From the NCBI RefSeq assembly GCF_048128805.1, contig NC_136000.1:27034359-27098358 (forward strand): a stretch of DNA of 64,000 nt, in the 5' to 3' direction. Origin of the DNA: Centroberyx gerrardi (lineage: Eukaryota; Chordata; Actinopteri; Beryciformes; Berycidae). The notes under the pieces are model-generated. The model did no database searches, was not told where the DNA came from, and worked only from the letters and a program-made list of their open reading frames with translations. The translations under genes were made by a program, and so were the position numbers. Shown here in pieces: positions 11,983 through 34,650 of this stretch. Position 1 is the stretch's first letter; each line of letters starts with the position of its first letter.

Positions 11983-13489
11983 CCAGACTGGCATTGTATA
12001 AGGGCCTGCTAGTTGTAGAGTTATGTAACAAGGCTTTAACTGCATGTATGCTACTGTCAGCCACTGTTGCTCAACTCACACACATACCACTAGGTTTGAT
12101 GTGTGTGCATTTTGTCTGTTTTTGTATGTGTGTGTGTGAGTGTGTATGGGTGTGTGTGGGTAAGTCTGCGCAGGCATCTGCGTGTGTCTGTATGTTTTAT
12201 ACTGGAATGCATATGGTATGTGTCTCATTAACAATGACTGAATTGCTAATCTTAGAGACGCAAAATGTGCATTGATAGCATTTATTTGGATTTCACTTGA
12301 AAGGCTCTGCACTGATGCTCAAAAGATATTCTAAAAAAATAAATGGAAGGTCCTTTAAAATATGTTTGAAAGTGTAAATTGGCTTGAATTTTATGTAGTG
12401 AAGGAGAAATGATTTTGATTTTGATATTATTTTACCTGAATGGATATTATTTCAGCTTTTTACTGCAGTCAAATGAAAGATAAAAAGGTATTGTGAATGA
12501 CAGATATATCACATTGCATCAAATTGCAATGCTTATTGTACTGGAAAACACTTAAACTGGCAACATTATCTTATCCTGGCCAATTATAAGTGTCATGTTA
12601 ACACTGCATTGGGATGTTTCTGGCAATTTCCACCATGAGATGCTTGCTTTGGCCATTGTCTTTTCCAGACTAGGACGGTAGGACGATTGAACACATCTCA
12701 ATCCCCTTTATTAATACCTTAATATATTAATATGAAAATATATTTGTAAATGTATATTTAGCTTCACAGGCTCTTAAACAGACGCAAAATTCTAAATCGT
12801 TTGGTCTGCAGTCTATCTGATAAATTCTTTTCACGGTATATTAGACACGATGCAGTGGAGAGTGATGGGAAAAGTGGGGAAATCGAGGGTGGAGGTATGG
12901 ATTCCAGATACCTGGGCTCTCTGTCAGCTCATCACAACACTGCAGCCTGCATTGTGAACCACTTCTTCTGCCCAGGACTCTTTACATGGGACCTGCTGTC
13001 CTCCTCCGTCCCTCTATCCCTTCACTCATCCCTTAAGGCTGCATGGCCTGAATTTAAGGCCTCCGAATACACGGCGTGTCCTTTTGCGGCTGAGGTGAGG
13101 GGTGAGGAGAGAGAGAAAGGTTTTTGGAGGAGAAAGACAGAGAGAAAGAGAGATAGAGAGAGAAAGACAGAGAGAGAGAGACTGAGAGAGAGAGAGCAGC
13201 TGCAAGCCTTGTCCTGAAACACCCCCTCAATCTCTGTATGTGTGTGTGTGTGTGTGTAGACAGGGCGCGGCGACGCTAAGGATGACCTGAGGAGACCTCT
13301 GGACTGACTCCTCCCACATCTGTCAACTCGGAGACTGTCACTGGCCTATTCACCTGTCAATCATTCTCAAGTAACAGGTCCTTTTCACAGGGGACGAATG
13401 TCAGTCACTCACTAATATCACTACTGGACAGGTACTGTTGGGTTCTCTCAGACATACGGACACATTCGTGAACTCTCGTCACTCTGTCA

Positions 13490-14155
<666 letters not shown>

Positions 14156-17100
14156 TCAAGCAACGCTTCCCCTTCTGCCCTCTGTTGACTCGGAGAAGAG
14201 GAAGGAGAAACGAGGTGAAGAACAAAACTAGGCCCCCCAACAGGAGCGTCAGGGGTCTCCCGGTGTGGTGGGAAAGGGCCGGGGGGGTAGCGCGACGCCG
14301 CTCACACCATCCTCTTGGCGGGCCGTCCGTGGCTGTGTAGCTTCGGCTAGCACCTCCGCACTTCTCCGTGGCAGGTGAGAGAGGAGGAGAGAGGGCCCGG
14401 AGCTGCCATTATCCCCTCTCAGCGGGACGCAGAGTTTATACCATCAGGTAGCTGGATCGGCCTGCCATCGGTCTGCCAGTGCCTACACAGTCTACGACGC
14501 ACGCAGAGAACTCTTCTTCTTCCTCCTACTCCTTCTCCTTTTCCGCTCAGGCCCCCACGTTCGGCCGCCTCCTACCTGATGATGCCTCCGCCTCTCTGGG
14601 GCGCGGAGCCGAGCGTCTCCCCGGTGGCAGCCCTCTAAACCCCCAAGCCTCCAGCATAGAAACCAGCCTTAGGCTCCCTGATCAGCCCCGAGGCCCCAGC
14701 TGGAGCTCAGCATGCAGAGCCGAGCTGTAGCATGCTGTATGATGAAAAAATGTCCTCCAAGCCCTGGTGGTGTGGATACTCTCCTCTCCTGGTAGATCGC
14801 TTCTTCTTCGAGTCCGCCCCTGATGATCAGTAAAAAGACCATGTAAAGAGAGAATCAGAATCTATCGCTCTCTATAAGCTTTTGCAGGTCCAACCATCCT
14901 CTTCTACGCCTTGCTGATGCCCAGCCTTCGCTATCATGAGCCTGATCGCACGGCGAGGAGCACACACATGCAGAGAGAGAGGGAGAGAAAGAAAAATGGG
15001 GAAAACACATAAGGTAATCGGCTTGTTGTGTTTTTTTGTTGTTGTTGTGGTCTGGTCCTGTGGTGCTGGAGAACAGCAATGCAGTCTCCTGCCTTACGCA
15101 CACACACACACTATATGCAGGCACACACACACACACACACACACACTCTCTGACAGCAAGTGCGCACACGCAGAGAATGAAAATAAACAACTGAATTGAT
15201 TAATTTCTCCTCCTCTCTATTTCCCCTCTCCCTCTCTCTCTCTCTCTCTCAGTCTGTCTGTAGGTCTTTAATCCACTGCGTCCATAAGTGGTTTATCCTC
15301 TGCGTGGGTTGCGTTGAGGTTGCCCGGTTGATGAAATACCATCCATCTATATGATCCTGTTACAGTCTGTCCTGTCCTCTTCAGCATCTCCTGCTCGTCT
15401 CCATGTTTCCCTATGGAGCGCTGGCTGACGTACAGCCTGCCTGCACTGCCTGCTGTCTCGCTCTTACAATCTCTTCTCCTCCTATGGCTGGATCTCTCTG
15501 TCTCTCTCTCTCTCTCCCTCTCTCTCTCCGTATGTGTGGATGTCTCTCTCTCAGAAATCTGCTCATTAGAGAGGACTGTTCCAATGCAGCCAACCAACCC
15601 CCCCCCCCTCCCCTTCAATAGCACACTCCAGCTCTTAAAGAGACACACGCTCCCTTCTTCTCTCCCAAGCTTATTCCTCCTCACCTGTAGCTTTAGCTTT
15701 AGCCTTTTATGCTTTAACTCTGCCTTTCTCTGTCTGTCTCTCCCTCTTTCTCCCCTGATCTGACGATTCAAGGACGCTTTTATCTGCAGCAAATACATGC
15801 TGATGTTTTATGGGCATTGCCAATCAATAAGGAGCCATAGCGTGCGGGGCAGACAGGCGAAGCTTACATTTAAAGTCACTGATGGATCTTTTACAGTAGA
15901 GAGGACTCATCTATGCACACACAAGTTATGAATATCTATACATGTCAGTGTGTGATTTTATTCAGTTTACCTTGGGAAGAGCTAAGTAATACCTGATAGA
16001 AGTCTGATAGAAAAGTCTAACTGTACTGGTATTGCAGGTGCAGAAGGGACCTCCTGCCATACTGGGGACCCTACGAACTGAAAGGACATACTGTATGTAG
16101 TGTCAGATTTCCACATCCCAGTCTGGGGCATTTGGTCTTCAATATGTGTATCACATTCGCTAATGCTGCTGCCTGCAAGTACAGATGAGTAAAATTCAGC
16201 AGCACTATTCCAGTTGTTAATCCCATTTTTTCCACTTGTTAATCCCATACAGTTTGACAGATTAATCCTCGTCCACCGCGCAAGATTTCCTGTCAATGGC
16301 GAGATCCACATCGAGACGTTTTTCAGATGTCAGAATGGAGTCCAAGATTATTCTAGATAATCTAAGATTATTCCGGAGCTAGTTCCCCCAGAAGAATTTT
16401 AATGCTAAAGTCATCTTTTCATCATTATCAGCCAAAGGACAAAGATGATCTTGCTACTAAGAGGCTTTGATGAAACTAGGCCGCCATGATGGTTTGTACA
16501 CAATGGTCAGAATCTAGCGTTAAGATCCTCCTTATTGATTAGCTGATGTGGCTACCAAGAATCTCAGCACTACAGACCCCCAGTCTGTGATGTCAGTGCC
16601 CATGTGGGTCACTTAGCCGATGATTAGGGCTCAGTGTGATCAGAAGGGAAATACCGGGCGATGCAGATGCTACTGAAATGATCCTCTGATGTGGCTTAGC
16701 TCCCCTCTAACCTCTCCTCACTGCTTCTCCCCTCCTTTTCCCCCTGTTCAGCTCCTCCACTCCGCACCTCCTCGCCTCTCCTCTGTTGTCCTGTTGTTGT
16801 TGTTGTTGTCCTTGTCCCTCTGTCTACCAGTGTCTGGGAGAGCTAAGCCAATTCCAGCCCAGATTACAGTAATAAAATCACTGTGGGCCTGGGGATTAAG
16901 GCTTAGGCCACTAAACACACTGGTAGTGGAGAAAGAGAGAGGAGTGGAGAGGGGGAGGGAAGCGGTAGAGAGACAGAGAGAGAGGGAAGAGGAAGAGAGA
17001 GAGGAGGGTGAGAGTGGGTGAATGTGGATTTAGGCAGGGGAGGGACGGGTGAGCGCGACTTCCTGACCACCACTACGCAGGGATTATGGGTTAGACAGGT

Positions 17101-17853
17101 CAGTAAGACAAGTACGAGGATGGTGTGTGTGTGTGTGTGTCTGTACATGTGCGCACATCCTAACTAGCTTTACTCTTGCCTACGCTTACGAATCCTTTGT
17201 AACCTCAGAAGTGATTAGAACTAACAAGGCGGCGACAGGATCATTGATCAGGCAAGGAAGAACTAGCACCGACATGCTCAAAGGTAGACCTCAAAATGTT
17301 AACGTTTTTTGACCATAGTGCATTTCAAAAACCAGTGCACCTCTTAGTGGGTTCAGACAAAGACTTGGACAACCATTACATCTCAGTTTAAAATGTATTC
17401 GGCACACTTTCCTTTAAGGCAGCCCCCATCCAGCAGCTCATTGTGTTTGCTCGCCATCTGGTATGCTCCAAGTCAGCTCTATGACATTTCCAAGTAATCA
17501 ATAATTGGCCTTCCTTCGGGTGGTCAATAATTAAGTGTGCTTTGGAATTGTATGCCTCAGGACCAAAAAAGAAAGACTGTGAACCACTGATTTTATCATT
17601 GGGGAAAATGATTCCAGATCTGCGTTCCAGGCTAGATAACAAATAGTCTGGTGTTCATTCAATGGTCAACAAGGGCCAGTAATCTTGGGACTCCTTGGAC
17701 ATCTTCATTCATAATAACCTGGCAGCCAAAGCTGATTCTGGTTCAGTTCTCCTACATATAGATGCTTTATTAATACCACGCCTGGAAGTCTATTTTTGTA
17801 ATAGAACACACACAGAGTGGCGAAAGAGCTAGAAATATCCAACCGGCTAGTAT

Positions 17854-17884
17854 TGACGTAGCCGTACTCTACAAGTCTTGACTA

Positions 17885-17916
<32 letters not shown>

Positions 17917-17966
17917 GACGACTGACGTCGCTGTGACGATTACGCGCTGCGTGCCCCCCCACGTCA
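17854..17966. promoter_or_regulatory. Cluster of CRE-like TGACG motifs upstream of JPH3
   Basis: Four TGACG cores occur in 113 bp: TGACGTA at 17854, TGACGTCG at 17923 (one base from the palindromic CRE), TGACGA at 17934, and TGACGT in reverse (ACGTCA) at 17961. A (CA)n tract and CpG-containing DNA sit among them. The cluster is about 4 kb upstream of the JPH3 start codon. Its function is inferred from motifs only. Confidence 0.4.
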
Positions 17967-19526
17967 GCAATGCACCCAAAAAAAATCTCTCTCTTTAGTT
18001 ATTTATAAAATCTTTTTTTGTCCCGGAGTTAAAATAAAAAGGGGGTCGCGGGAAAGAGAGAGAGGGAGAGGGAGAGAGAGAAGGGGCCATGAAGGAGGGA
18101 GAAGTGAAGGAGGGGAAGGCAGCCTCACCCTCATCCATCTCTCCTCTACTCTATTATTCATCACCCTCTCCTCATCCCTCGCTCCGTACGCTGATGGAGG
18201 ATAAAATAGGTCACCGAGGGATAGGCTGGTGCTCGCATAGTGACTGATGTCTTCCCTGACACATCACTTGTCCTCCTCTCTTCCTTCTCCCCTCTCCTCC
18301 TCTCCTCTCCTTCCTCCCTGCAGCATCGGCTGTCTAGTCATCCCATCTCTCTCACCTGCTCTCCTTCTCTCTCTCCCTTCCCCTCTTTCCCCTGTTGCAC
18401 GCTCTCCCTCCCCTCACGCCCTTCCCATCTTTTCATGATTGCTGCCGATCCCCCGGCTCAGCCCACCTTCCTCTCTCTCCCTCTTCTCCCTCTTGCTTGT
18501 TTTGGAGGAGTAAAAACTCAGACAAAGAAAATGTGGTACTGCTATCTATCTGCAGGGGGCACACGAAACTAGCGTATCTGTGAATGGATTACCTGGCTCA
18601 CACTCACGGGGGAGAACGGCCTAGTAAGCAAAACTCAGGGTGGGAAAAAAAAGCAGCAATTCAGCTGGGACGATGAATCAGGTGGCCAATGTAAAGCAGG
18701 GAAACTGGACCAATCAGAGAAGCAGAACAGGGAACTGAGGATGTTTTGATTTTAACTATTTCCTTAAGTACTTCCCAAGTTTGTTTCTACTTTCTGGTCT
18801 ACCTTCTTACAAGTACCTATGGTAGTTATTGAGGTGCAGTCTGCCATTCTCAGGTAGCTTTATCCAAAAAGACTTCAAGTATAAAAGGAAAGTTGCCCCC
18901 AATGAAAATTAACCCCTACAGCCAGAGGGTAATTTGTTCAGTTTTGTTGGTTTTCGTTGAATATACCCTTAAACTCTACATTACTAACAAGGGGGAAATC
19001 ACCTTTCCCTTTACATTAACCAGCTGTTGAGATGTTGACACCTTTCAGTCTGTACCTACTGAGTTGAATTGACTGTATTGAGAAAGGCAGCCACTAGAAG
19101 GGGACAAATCCCTTCCAGAAATACACTGGTACATTTATGTAGTTCTTCTGCTTTGTCAATCTTTAAAACTTTACAAGGTGCAAGGTGCATAAAGTTTAGC
19201 ATTATTTGAATAATTAGATGAAATGCATTGCAGTTTGACATTCACATTGCCTGGCAGATTCCAGGACCATTTGAATGTGTGGAAACATACAGCCAGCCAC
19301 GTTATAGAGAAATCTGTAACAAACAACTGGTCAAAGTCCTTAGTGAACCAAAACCACATGACATTTGTTCTCTACACTGACCTGGACTGAAAAGTATGTG
19401 TATATGGTTTCAAGTATTTAGACAACTTTACTTCGCCAGACACATGCAAAGCGAAGTGTTAATATCAACATAAGTTTAATACTTAAACAATAACTGTTAC
19501 TTGGCAGAGGGCTTTAGATGAGTCAT

Positions 19527-19532
19527 TTTATT
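19527..19532 (-). terminator. Candidate polyadenylation signal for KLHDC4
   Basis: An AATAAA hexamer on the minus strand lies about 420 bp beyond the KLHDC4 stop codon, in AT-rich sequence. No cDNA evidence is available, and other hexamers may be used. Confidence 0.35.
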
Positions 19533-19840
19533 AAAAGTGAATGAAAACAGTTATGGTTAACAAACCATGATGCAAAGTTCATTGTATTGCTGCCAAATGA
19601 AAAATAGTCCATATATTCTAATTTCTTTTTAAAAGATTGGAATATAGTACAGCATTTTTTTCTATCAAGATTCTATTTTAAAACTTCAATGAATCCACTT
19701 CCAGCACCAGATGATTTGATGTACACAACCTCTGTATTTTTCTATGTTTTTATGCATTACGTGTAGTTTAACAGTCCAAAAGGTGACATTTACAGTTTCA
19801 AAGAGGTTGTATAAAAGGCAACGTAGTTACAAACAAGAAA

Positions 19841-19874
<34 letters not shown>

Positions 19875-19951
19875 TATGATTACTGATACTCATATTCTCT
19901 CTCTCACAACACACTCGCAGACAGACATTCAAACACTTTGGCCGTGTCCCA

Positions 19952-28640
<8,689 letters not shown>

Positions 28641-29219
28641 CGTCTATCAGGTAAAGTTTTGTAACTGAACTTCAACTTGGTAACCTAGTAAGATTTTTTT
28701 TTTTGTCTGTCCCTTGTGCTATTTCACATCAGTCATTCAGGCTCCATATTCCTCCAGGGTGTGTGGAATGTCACAGAGAGAGAGACAGGTACTAATGAGC
28801 AGCAAACCGTCTTGACACCCTGAGGTGGCATCTGTTTACCGCCGAGACCCCTCTGACACATTCACTCACATGCATGTCTGCACACAGGCATACACACACA
28901 TACTGTGCACATTCATGTGGACTTGTATAATTGCACAAGTGTAGAGTTATTATGCACCAACACAGATATAAACACACGTATTCCCTCATATTTAAACACA
29001 CTGCAGCTGCTGCACACAGCTCTAACACTAATTGAGCTGTGTGTAGCAGTCTAACTGAACCTATTAAGATGCATGTGCACATGCATGGACATATACACAA
29101 ATGCACGCACACATACACACACATAATCACACCTGTCATTAAGCTCTTCTCTGGTTTAAGCTTGTACCAGAGAGATGTATCTGTGTTGTTCTGGGCCTGC
29201 TACCTCTTTGGGGAATGGG

Positions 29220-29269
<50 letters not shown>
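29220..29269. repeat. (TG)n microsatellite, about 50 bp uninterrupted
   Basis: A pure TG run that ends in TATTTCATC. It is one of the longest perfect dinucleotide tracts in the window. Confidence 0.95.
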
Positions 29270-29271
<2 letters not shown>

Positions 29272-30407
29272 TTCATCTGTAACATCAAAAATGATGCTTT
29301 CTCTCTAATATATGAGTTTAATGAGAAGATACTGAAGTGTAGGTAATTTTAATCAACTTTATCATTCAGAGAGACAAAGAGAAGATAAATAGAGGAGGAG
29401 AGATAGAAAATCACAGAGGAAAAAGACAGTCAAAGTTAGTGAACTGCTTTTCTTAATACATGGTAGTGACACATACTGTCTTTGTGTATTTTAAAAATTG
29501 ATAAGTAATACACAATGTAGCCAGCGGAGGGCAGCTGTAGGTTTCATTGGACCAGTCACTGTAAACCTTCACAGAAGACTGGAGCACTTGAGCCACAGCA
29601 TTATAATGGACAGCCTCATCCTGGTGTATTGTGGTAATTCCCTTTGCTACATACTGAGTGCCATTAGAGAGCTGTGATAGGACATGAGCATTATTTTACA
29701 TGTGGATAGTGGACAGTGGAGAGATGAAATATCCAATAAAACACACTGGAACATTCAGTGATGATGCTTTTGTAGTAACACATTACTTTTTCATGTGTCA
29801 CATATCAAACCAATGACAATATCGAAAGATCTGTGGCTGCCAACTTAAAGCTGCATGATGCAACTTTGCTCATTATTGGCCCCAAATGGCAGGAAGAGGC
29901 GACTGTATGAAAAATTTTAACTTGATTTGAACTTCAGTATATGACTCCCCTGATTTGCATTGCATTTGCAAGAACGGTGAGAAAGTCTAATCTATCCTTT
30001 CCATTTCTGTGACTGGGACGGGCCTATCAAATTAAATGGAACTCTTATCCTTCGCCATTTACCTCGTAATCCCTTGTAATAATTTCCTGTGTGTTCACAC
30101 TGATTAAAAATGAAATCCGCAACCTTTAGAATTGACACATACATTTATCAAGGGCAATTTACGTTAATGGCAACACCTTTTTTTCCAGCCATCTGTCAGC
30201 ATATTGTGATATTCATTTTCCTTCCCAGCGCCTAGATACACACACAAAACCCCATGCACGCACTCTCACACACACAGACACACACACACACTCACACACA
30301 CACATCACATGACTGTCACTGTCCACTGCCCTGCCTACCACTCACTCCTGACTGCTAACCTTTCCCTCTAAACAGGCTGCTTTGTGAGACGCCTGAGGGT
30401 TTGCACG

Positions 30408-30563
30408 TCTGTGTGTGTGTGTGTGTGTGTGTATGTGTGTGTGTGTGTGTGTGTATGTGCATGTGTGAGTGGGGGGTGTGGTATGACAGAAAGCGAGTGA
30501 CCGTTTACATCAGCATACGAGTTTATCTGATCTTTGTGCATTCCTGGTTGCGCGTGTGCATGC

Positions 30564-30615
<52 letters not shown>

Positions 30616-30616
30616 C
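30408..30616. repeat. GT tract followed by GA tract
   Basis: (GT)n with TATG interruptions spans 30410-30465, and (GA)n with a single GGG interruption spans 30565-30615. About 100 bp of unique sequence lies between them. Reading frames across them are artefacts. Confidence 0.92.
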
Positions 30617-31340
30617 ATATGTGGGTATATTTTCTTCACCTCGGGGCCTTGCAGGGGGGCAGTCACACATTTCATCACAAGCTCTCCACTCGTGCTGGTA
30701 TGGAGTCCAGTCAACCAACGAATTCACATGACACAAAACCTCATATTCACATTATATTCATAATTGTGGGTGTTCTTTCATCCTGGGCTCCAAATATGAA
30801 ATATACTATCGCCTCTTTGGAGCCGGGCTCAATAAAACATATTGTTGATGTCATGTGGGGACCCACGAGACACGGGCCCACAAGCCATGTTGGGTCCCAG
30901 CTCACACACATACACAGTTTTAACTTCTGTATATACATTTTTTTTTTCTTATAAAAATCTAAATCAAGTCACAGTAAGATATAATAAGTAGAGCATAGCA
31001 TAAAGTATTGACACAGGACTTCAGGATCAGTGTATTATAAGGGCCTGCAAGGATGGAAATTTTACTTCATTTCACCAGTCTGTTAGTCAGGGCGAGGCTG
31101 GTGCCACATTGTTCTGTACTAGGCATAATTTGAATGGAGGTAAATGGAGATGGCAGTAACCTGAAGTCTCTGGTCTTGGGTCTCAAATCCTGCAAACTCC
31201 ACATCTGAACTCCTAATCTGAAGGTTTTGAACTCTCAAGCCACACAGTAAACATCAGGTTTTGGGCTGTTGACTCATAATCTTAACTCAATCTACTTTAC
31301 TTGATTTGACGTGACTTGACTTGACTTGACTTGACTTGAC

Positions 31341-31800
31341 TGCTGCCCTCGCCTCTGTGAATCTTAGCGCTGACCTCAACCCCTTCTCATCACTGCATGC
31401 TGCCTCTCTTTCTTTTTTCTTTCTGTTTTCTCCTGTCATTGTTGTTGCCCATGATTCTGTCACTGTTTTGCCCGGCACCTATTGCACGCTAAGCCGTCCC
31501 GGGTGGGGGATCCCTATTTGCCTCAGCCCGCCCAAGGTTACCAAGTTTTTCCTACTAAGGTTTTCTTGGGAGTTTTTCCTTGTGTGCAATTAGGCTCTAA
31601 GGCTGGGGGTGCTGGGTAGGTTAGGTTATGTATAGGTAGATTGTCTTGCTAAAATCTGCTCTTGTCTGTCTTGTGCTTTTCACTATGCTTGTCCTATATC
31701 ATTTTGTTCACCACTGATTTTTGGTTAGTTAGATCTAGTTAGGTTAATTCTCTGTAAAGTCCTCTGAGACATGCTTGTGATAAAGGGCTATATAAATAAA
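31341..31800 (+). mobile_element. LINE 3'-UTR/tail fragment
   Basis: It contains the fish LINE 3'-end words GGGTGGGGGATCCC, TTTTCTTGGGAGTTTTTCCTT, CTGTAAAGTCCTCTGAGAC and GTGATAAAGGGCTATATAAA. It ends in AAATAAACAAACTTGAC and runs directly into the pentanucleotide array. A tail of short tandem repeats is normal for this LINE group. No coding part remains. Confidence 0.65.
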
Positions 31801-32640
31801 CAAACTTAAATAAATAAACAAACTTGACTTTGACTTGACTTGACTCGACTCGACTCGACTCGACTCGATTTGACTTTGACTTTTGACTTGATTTGACTTT
31901 GACTTTTGACTTGACTTGACATGACTTGTTTTGGCTCGACTTTGATTTGATTTGATTTGACTTTGACTTTTGACTCGACTCGACTTGACTCGACTCGACT
32001 CGATTTGACTTGATTCAACTTTTGACTTGACTTGACATGACATGACTTGACTTTGACTTTTGATTTGACTCGACTCGACTCAACTCGATTTGATTTGACT
32101 TTGACTTTGACTTTTGACTCGACTCGACTTGACTCGACTCGACTCGATTTGACTTGATTCAATTTTTGACTTGACTTGACATGACATGACTTGACTTTGA
32201 CTTTTGATTTGACTCGACTCGACTCGACTCAACTCGATTTGATTTGACTTTGACTTTTGACTCGACTCGACTCGATTTGACTTTGACTTTTGACTTGACT
32301 TTGACTTTTGATTTGACTTGACTTTTGACTCGACTTGACTCGACTCGACTTGACTTGATTTGATTTGATTTGATTTGATTTGACTTTGACTTTTGACTCG
32401 ACTCGACTTGATTTGATTTGACTTTGACTTTTGACTCGACTCGACTCGACTCGACTCGACTCGACTCGACTTGATTTGACTCGATTCGACTTGACTTGAC
32501 TTTTGATTTGACTTGACTTGACTTGACTTTTGATTTGATTTGATTTGACTTGACTTGACTTTTGATTTGACTTGACTTGACTTTTGATTTGACTTGACTT
32601 GACATGACATGACTTGATTTGACTTGATTTGACTTGACTT
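31801..32640. repeat. (TTGAC/TCGAC)n pentanucleotide satellite with TTTGAC variants
   Basis: Dense tandem 5- to 6-bp units fill the block, in alternating sub-blocks of TTGAC, TCGAC, TTTGAC and ACATGAC. A degenerate fringe continues to about 32870, and a short pure TTGAC run sits at 31311-31340. On the minus strand it translates as SSQVKSSRVES-type repeats in several frames, which is a by-product of the repeat and not a gene. Confidence 0.93.
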
Positions 32641-33074
32641 ACCTTGGCTTGGCTTGGCTTTGATTAACTTGACTTGGCTTGATATGCCTTAGACTTGGTT
32701 AACTTGATTGACTCAGCTTGCCTTGACTATACTTAAATTGACTTAATTTGGTTTGACTTCACAAGTTAATCTGACATGACTTGATTGACTTAATTCTAAT
32801 GAATTGACTTGTCTTAATTAAACTTCACTTGACATGCTTTTGACTTGACTTGGCAACACAGGTACTTCTCCAGCGTTAGCTCAGTGAGCCAAAAAGTGAA
32901 CATGCTCATCTTCTCTGAACAAATGTTGTTTACTCTGATGAAGACATAAAAACAGATGGCTGGCTTGCACCTGTGCTCATGTGCGTAAATAGGCACACAC
33001 ACACACACACACAACCACAAGCCTTGCTTGTGTGACTCAGCATCGTTTACATCAATGCTGCCCTCGCCTCTGTG

Positions 33075-33365
33075 CCATCTGCCTGTTAGCCTGGATGGAC
33101 AGATAGTGTCTGGTCGTGACTGAGGATGGAGGGAGAGAATAAAGGAGGCAAATAAAGGAGACAGGTGAGGAGATGAGGAGAGAGATGCTGTCACCTGAAC
33201 AGATAGGAAATTACCCAGGCTCTGGTTATAGGGGTTTAGAAATAGAACACACACACACACACATACACACACACACATGCACACTAATATGGAACATTTA
33301 ATACCATTCTCCCGTTGCCCAGAAACAGAGCAACCGCCTCTCACACTCAAATTACCCATCTGAAC

Positions 33366-33418
<53 letters not shown>

Positions 33419-34619
33419 TATGTCTGCTATTGCATGATGGATTGGAGCGTGTCGGACAGGTTAGGTGAGGACAGGCAAACTAGTGAGAGCCAGAAAGATG
33501 AATGAGTGAAGGTGGAGAGAGAGAGATGGGGAGAGAGAAGAGATGATAGAGAAAGATGTGTTATGTACTGGAAAGGGTGGTGACAGGCGGAGGTGTGAAA
33601 GGTTGTTGCGGATTCAGAGGAAGTGTGTGCTCGACATCAGTTCTGAGAAAAACACACATACCGCGACCCAAAACAAATGTTCTCTCTTTCTCTTCTCTCT
33701 CTCTCTTTCTGTGGCCACCTTTAGCCAAAACACCTTATAGTTCTGGGAAAGTACCCATTTCAGTATTGAGGTCAATATCAACCCAGATGCTGGCAGGGTT
33801 ACAGTAAAAGGCAAAGTGATAAAAACACAATAGTAAAATACAATGATAAAAACAGAAAAAGAAGAGACAAATTACGACTTTGTGCAAGAGAGATTCAAGA
33901 CTAATACACAAGGGGCTTGTAAAAATATCTCACTTCAAAATAAACAAAAGAAAAATAATCAACAAATTTAAAAAAGCAGAGACATAACCAAATTCGATAA
34001 CTGGAATTATTGAATTAATTAAGATATGCAGGACCTCCCTTCTCTTTCTTCTCACTCTTCCCTTTCCCTCGTTCTCCTTCCAGCCTCCTCTCCCTCTGCC
34101 CTTACTTTCTCTTCTTTCTTCTCCCATTACTTGCTCTTCATTCCTTCATCTCTCCCCATTCCTCCTCTTATAATCACACCTCTTTCTCCTCCTGTGGCCT
34201 CCTGACCTCCCCCTCTTTTTTGCTCCCCTTCCTCATCCTATTCCTCATCCTCTATCCTTTCCAGGCTCTATTTATCCTTCTCTACTCCTTTCTCCTTTCA
34301 AGCGCATTTCACACCAAAGTGTCGCCACAGACGTAAACAAAAATCAAAATCTGTCAAAAAAAAAAAAGTCAAAATCTGATCAGTGGAAAAATAGTGGTGA
34401 GATGCATCACACAGCAACAACTTGCAGATGTGGGAAATAACAAAATGTACAGGGCGTGTGTGTGTGTGTGTGTGTTTCACGTCCTCTTCCCTCGTCTCCC
34501 TATAACTTGTCCTCCTCCTCCTCCTCTTCTTCTTCCTCTGCTCCCCTTTAATCCTCACAAACAATAGAGAAAGACAAACACCAGCAAACAGAGACTTTTT
34601 GATCCCAATGCACCACCCG

Positions 34620-34650
<31 letters not shown>

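Larger units (their letters stand above)
28641..31290. other. No gene recognised; microsatellite-rich flank
   Basis: It contains GT and CA/GA microsatellites at 29220, 30250, 30408 and 30563. The reading frames present are low-complexity repeat translations. I see no splice-linked coding exons. Confidence 0.6.

Noticed and set aside
30556..30954. RERERERE-type ORFs at microsatellites
   Set aside because: Translations of GA and GT repeats; no gene.
31744..32610. Long minus-strand ORFs encoding VKSSRVES-type repeats
   Set aside because: They are translations of the TTGAC/TCGAC satellite; overlapping frames give the same pattern and there is no start context, splicing or family match.
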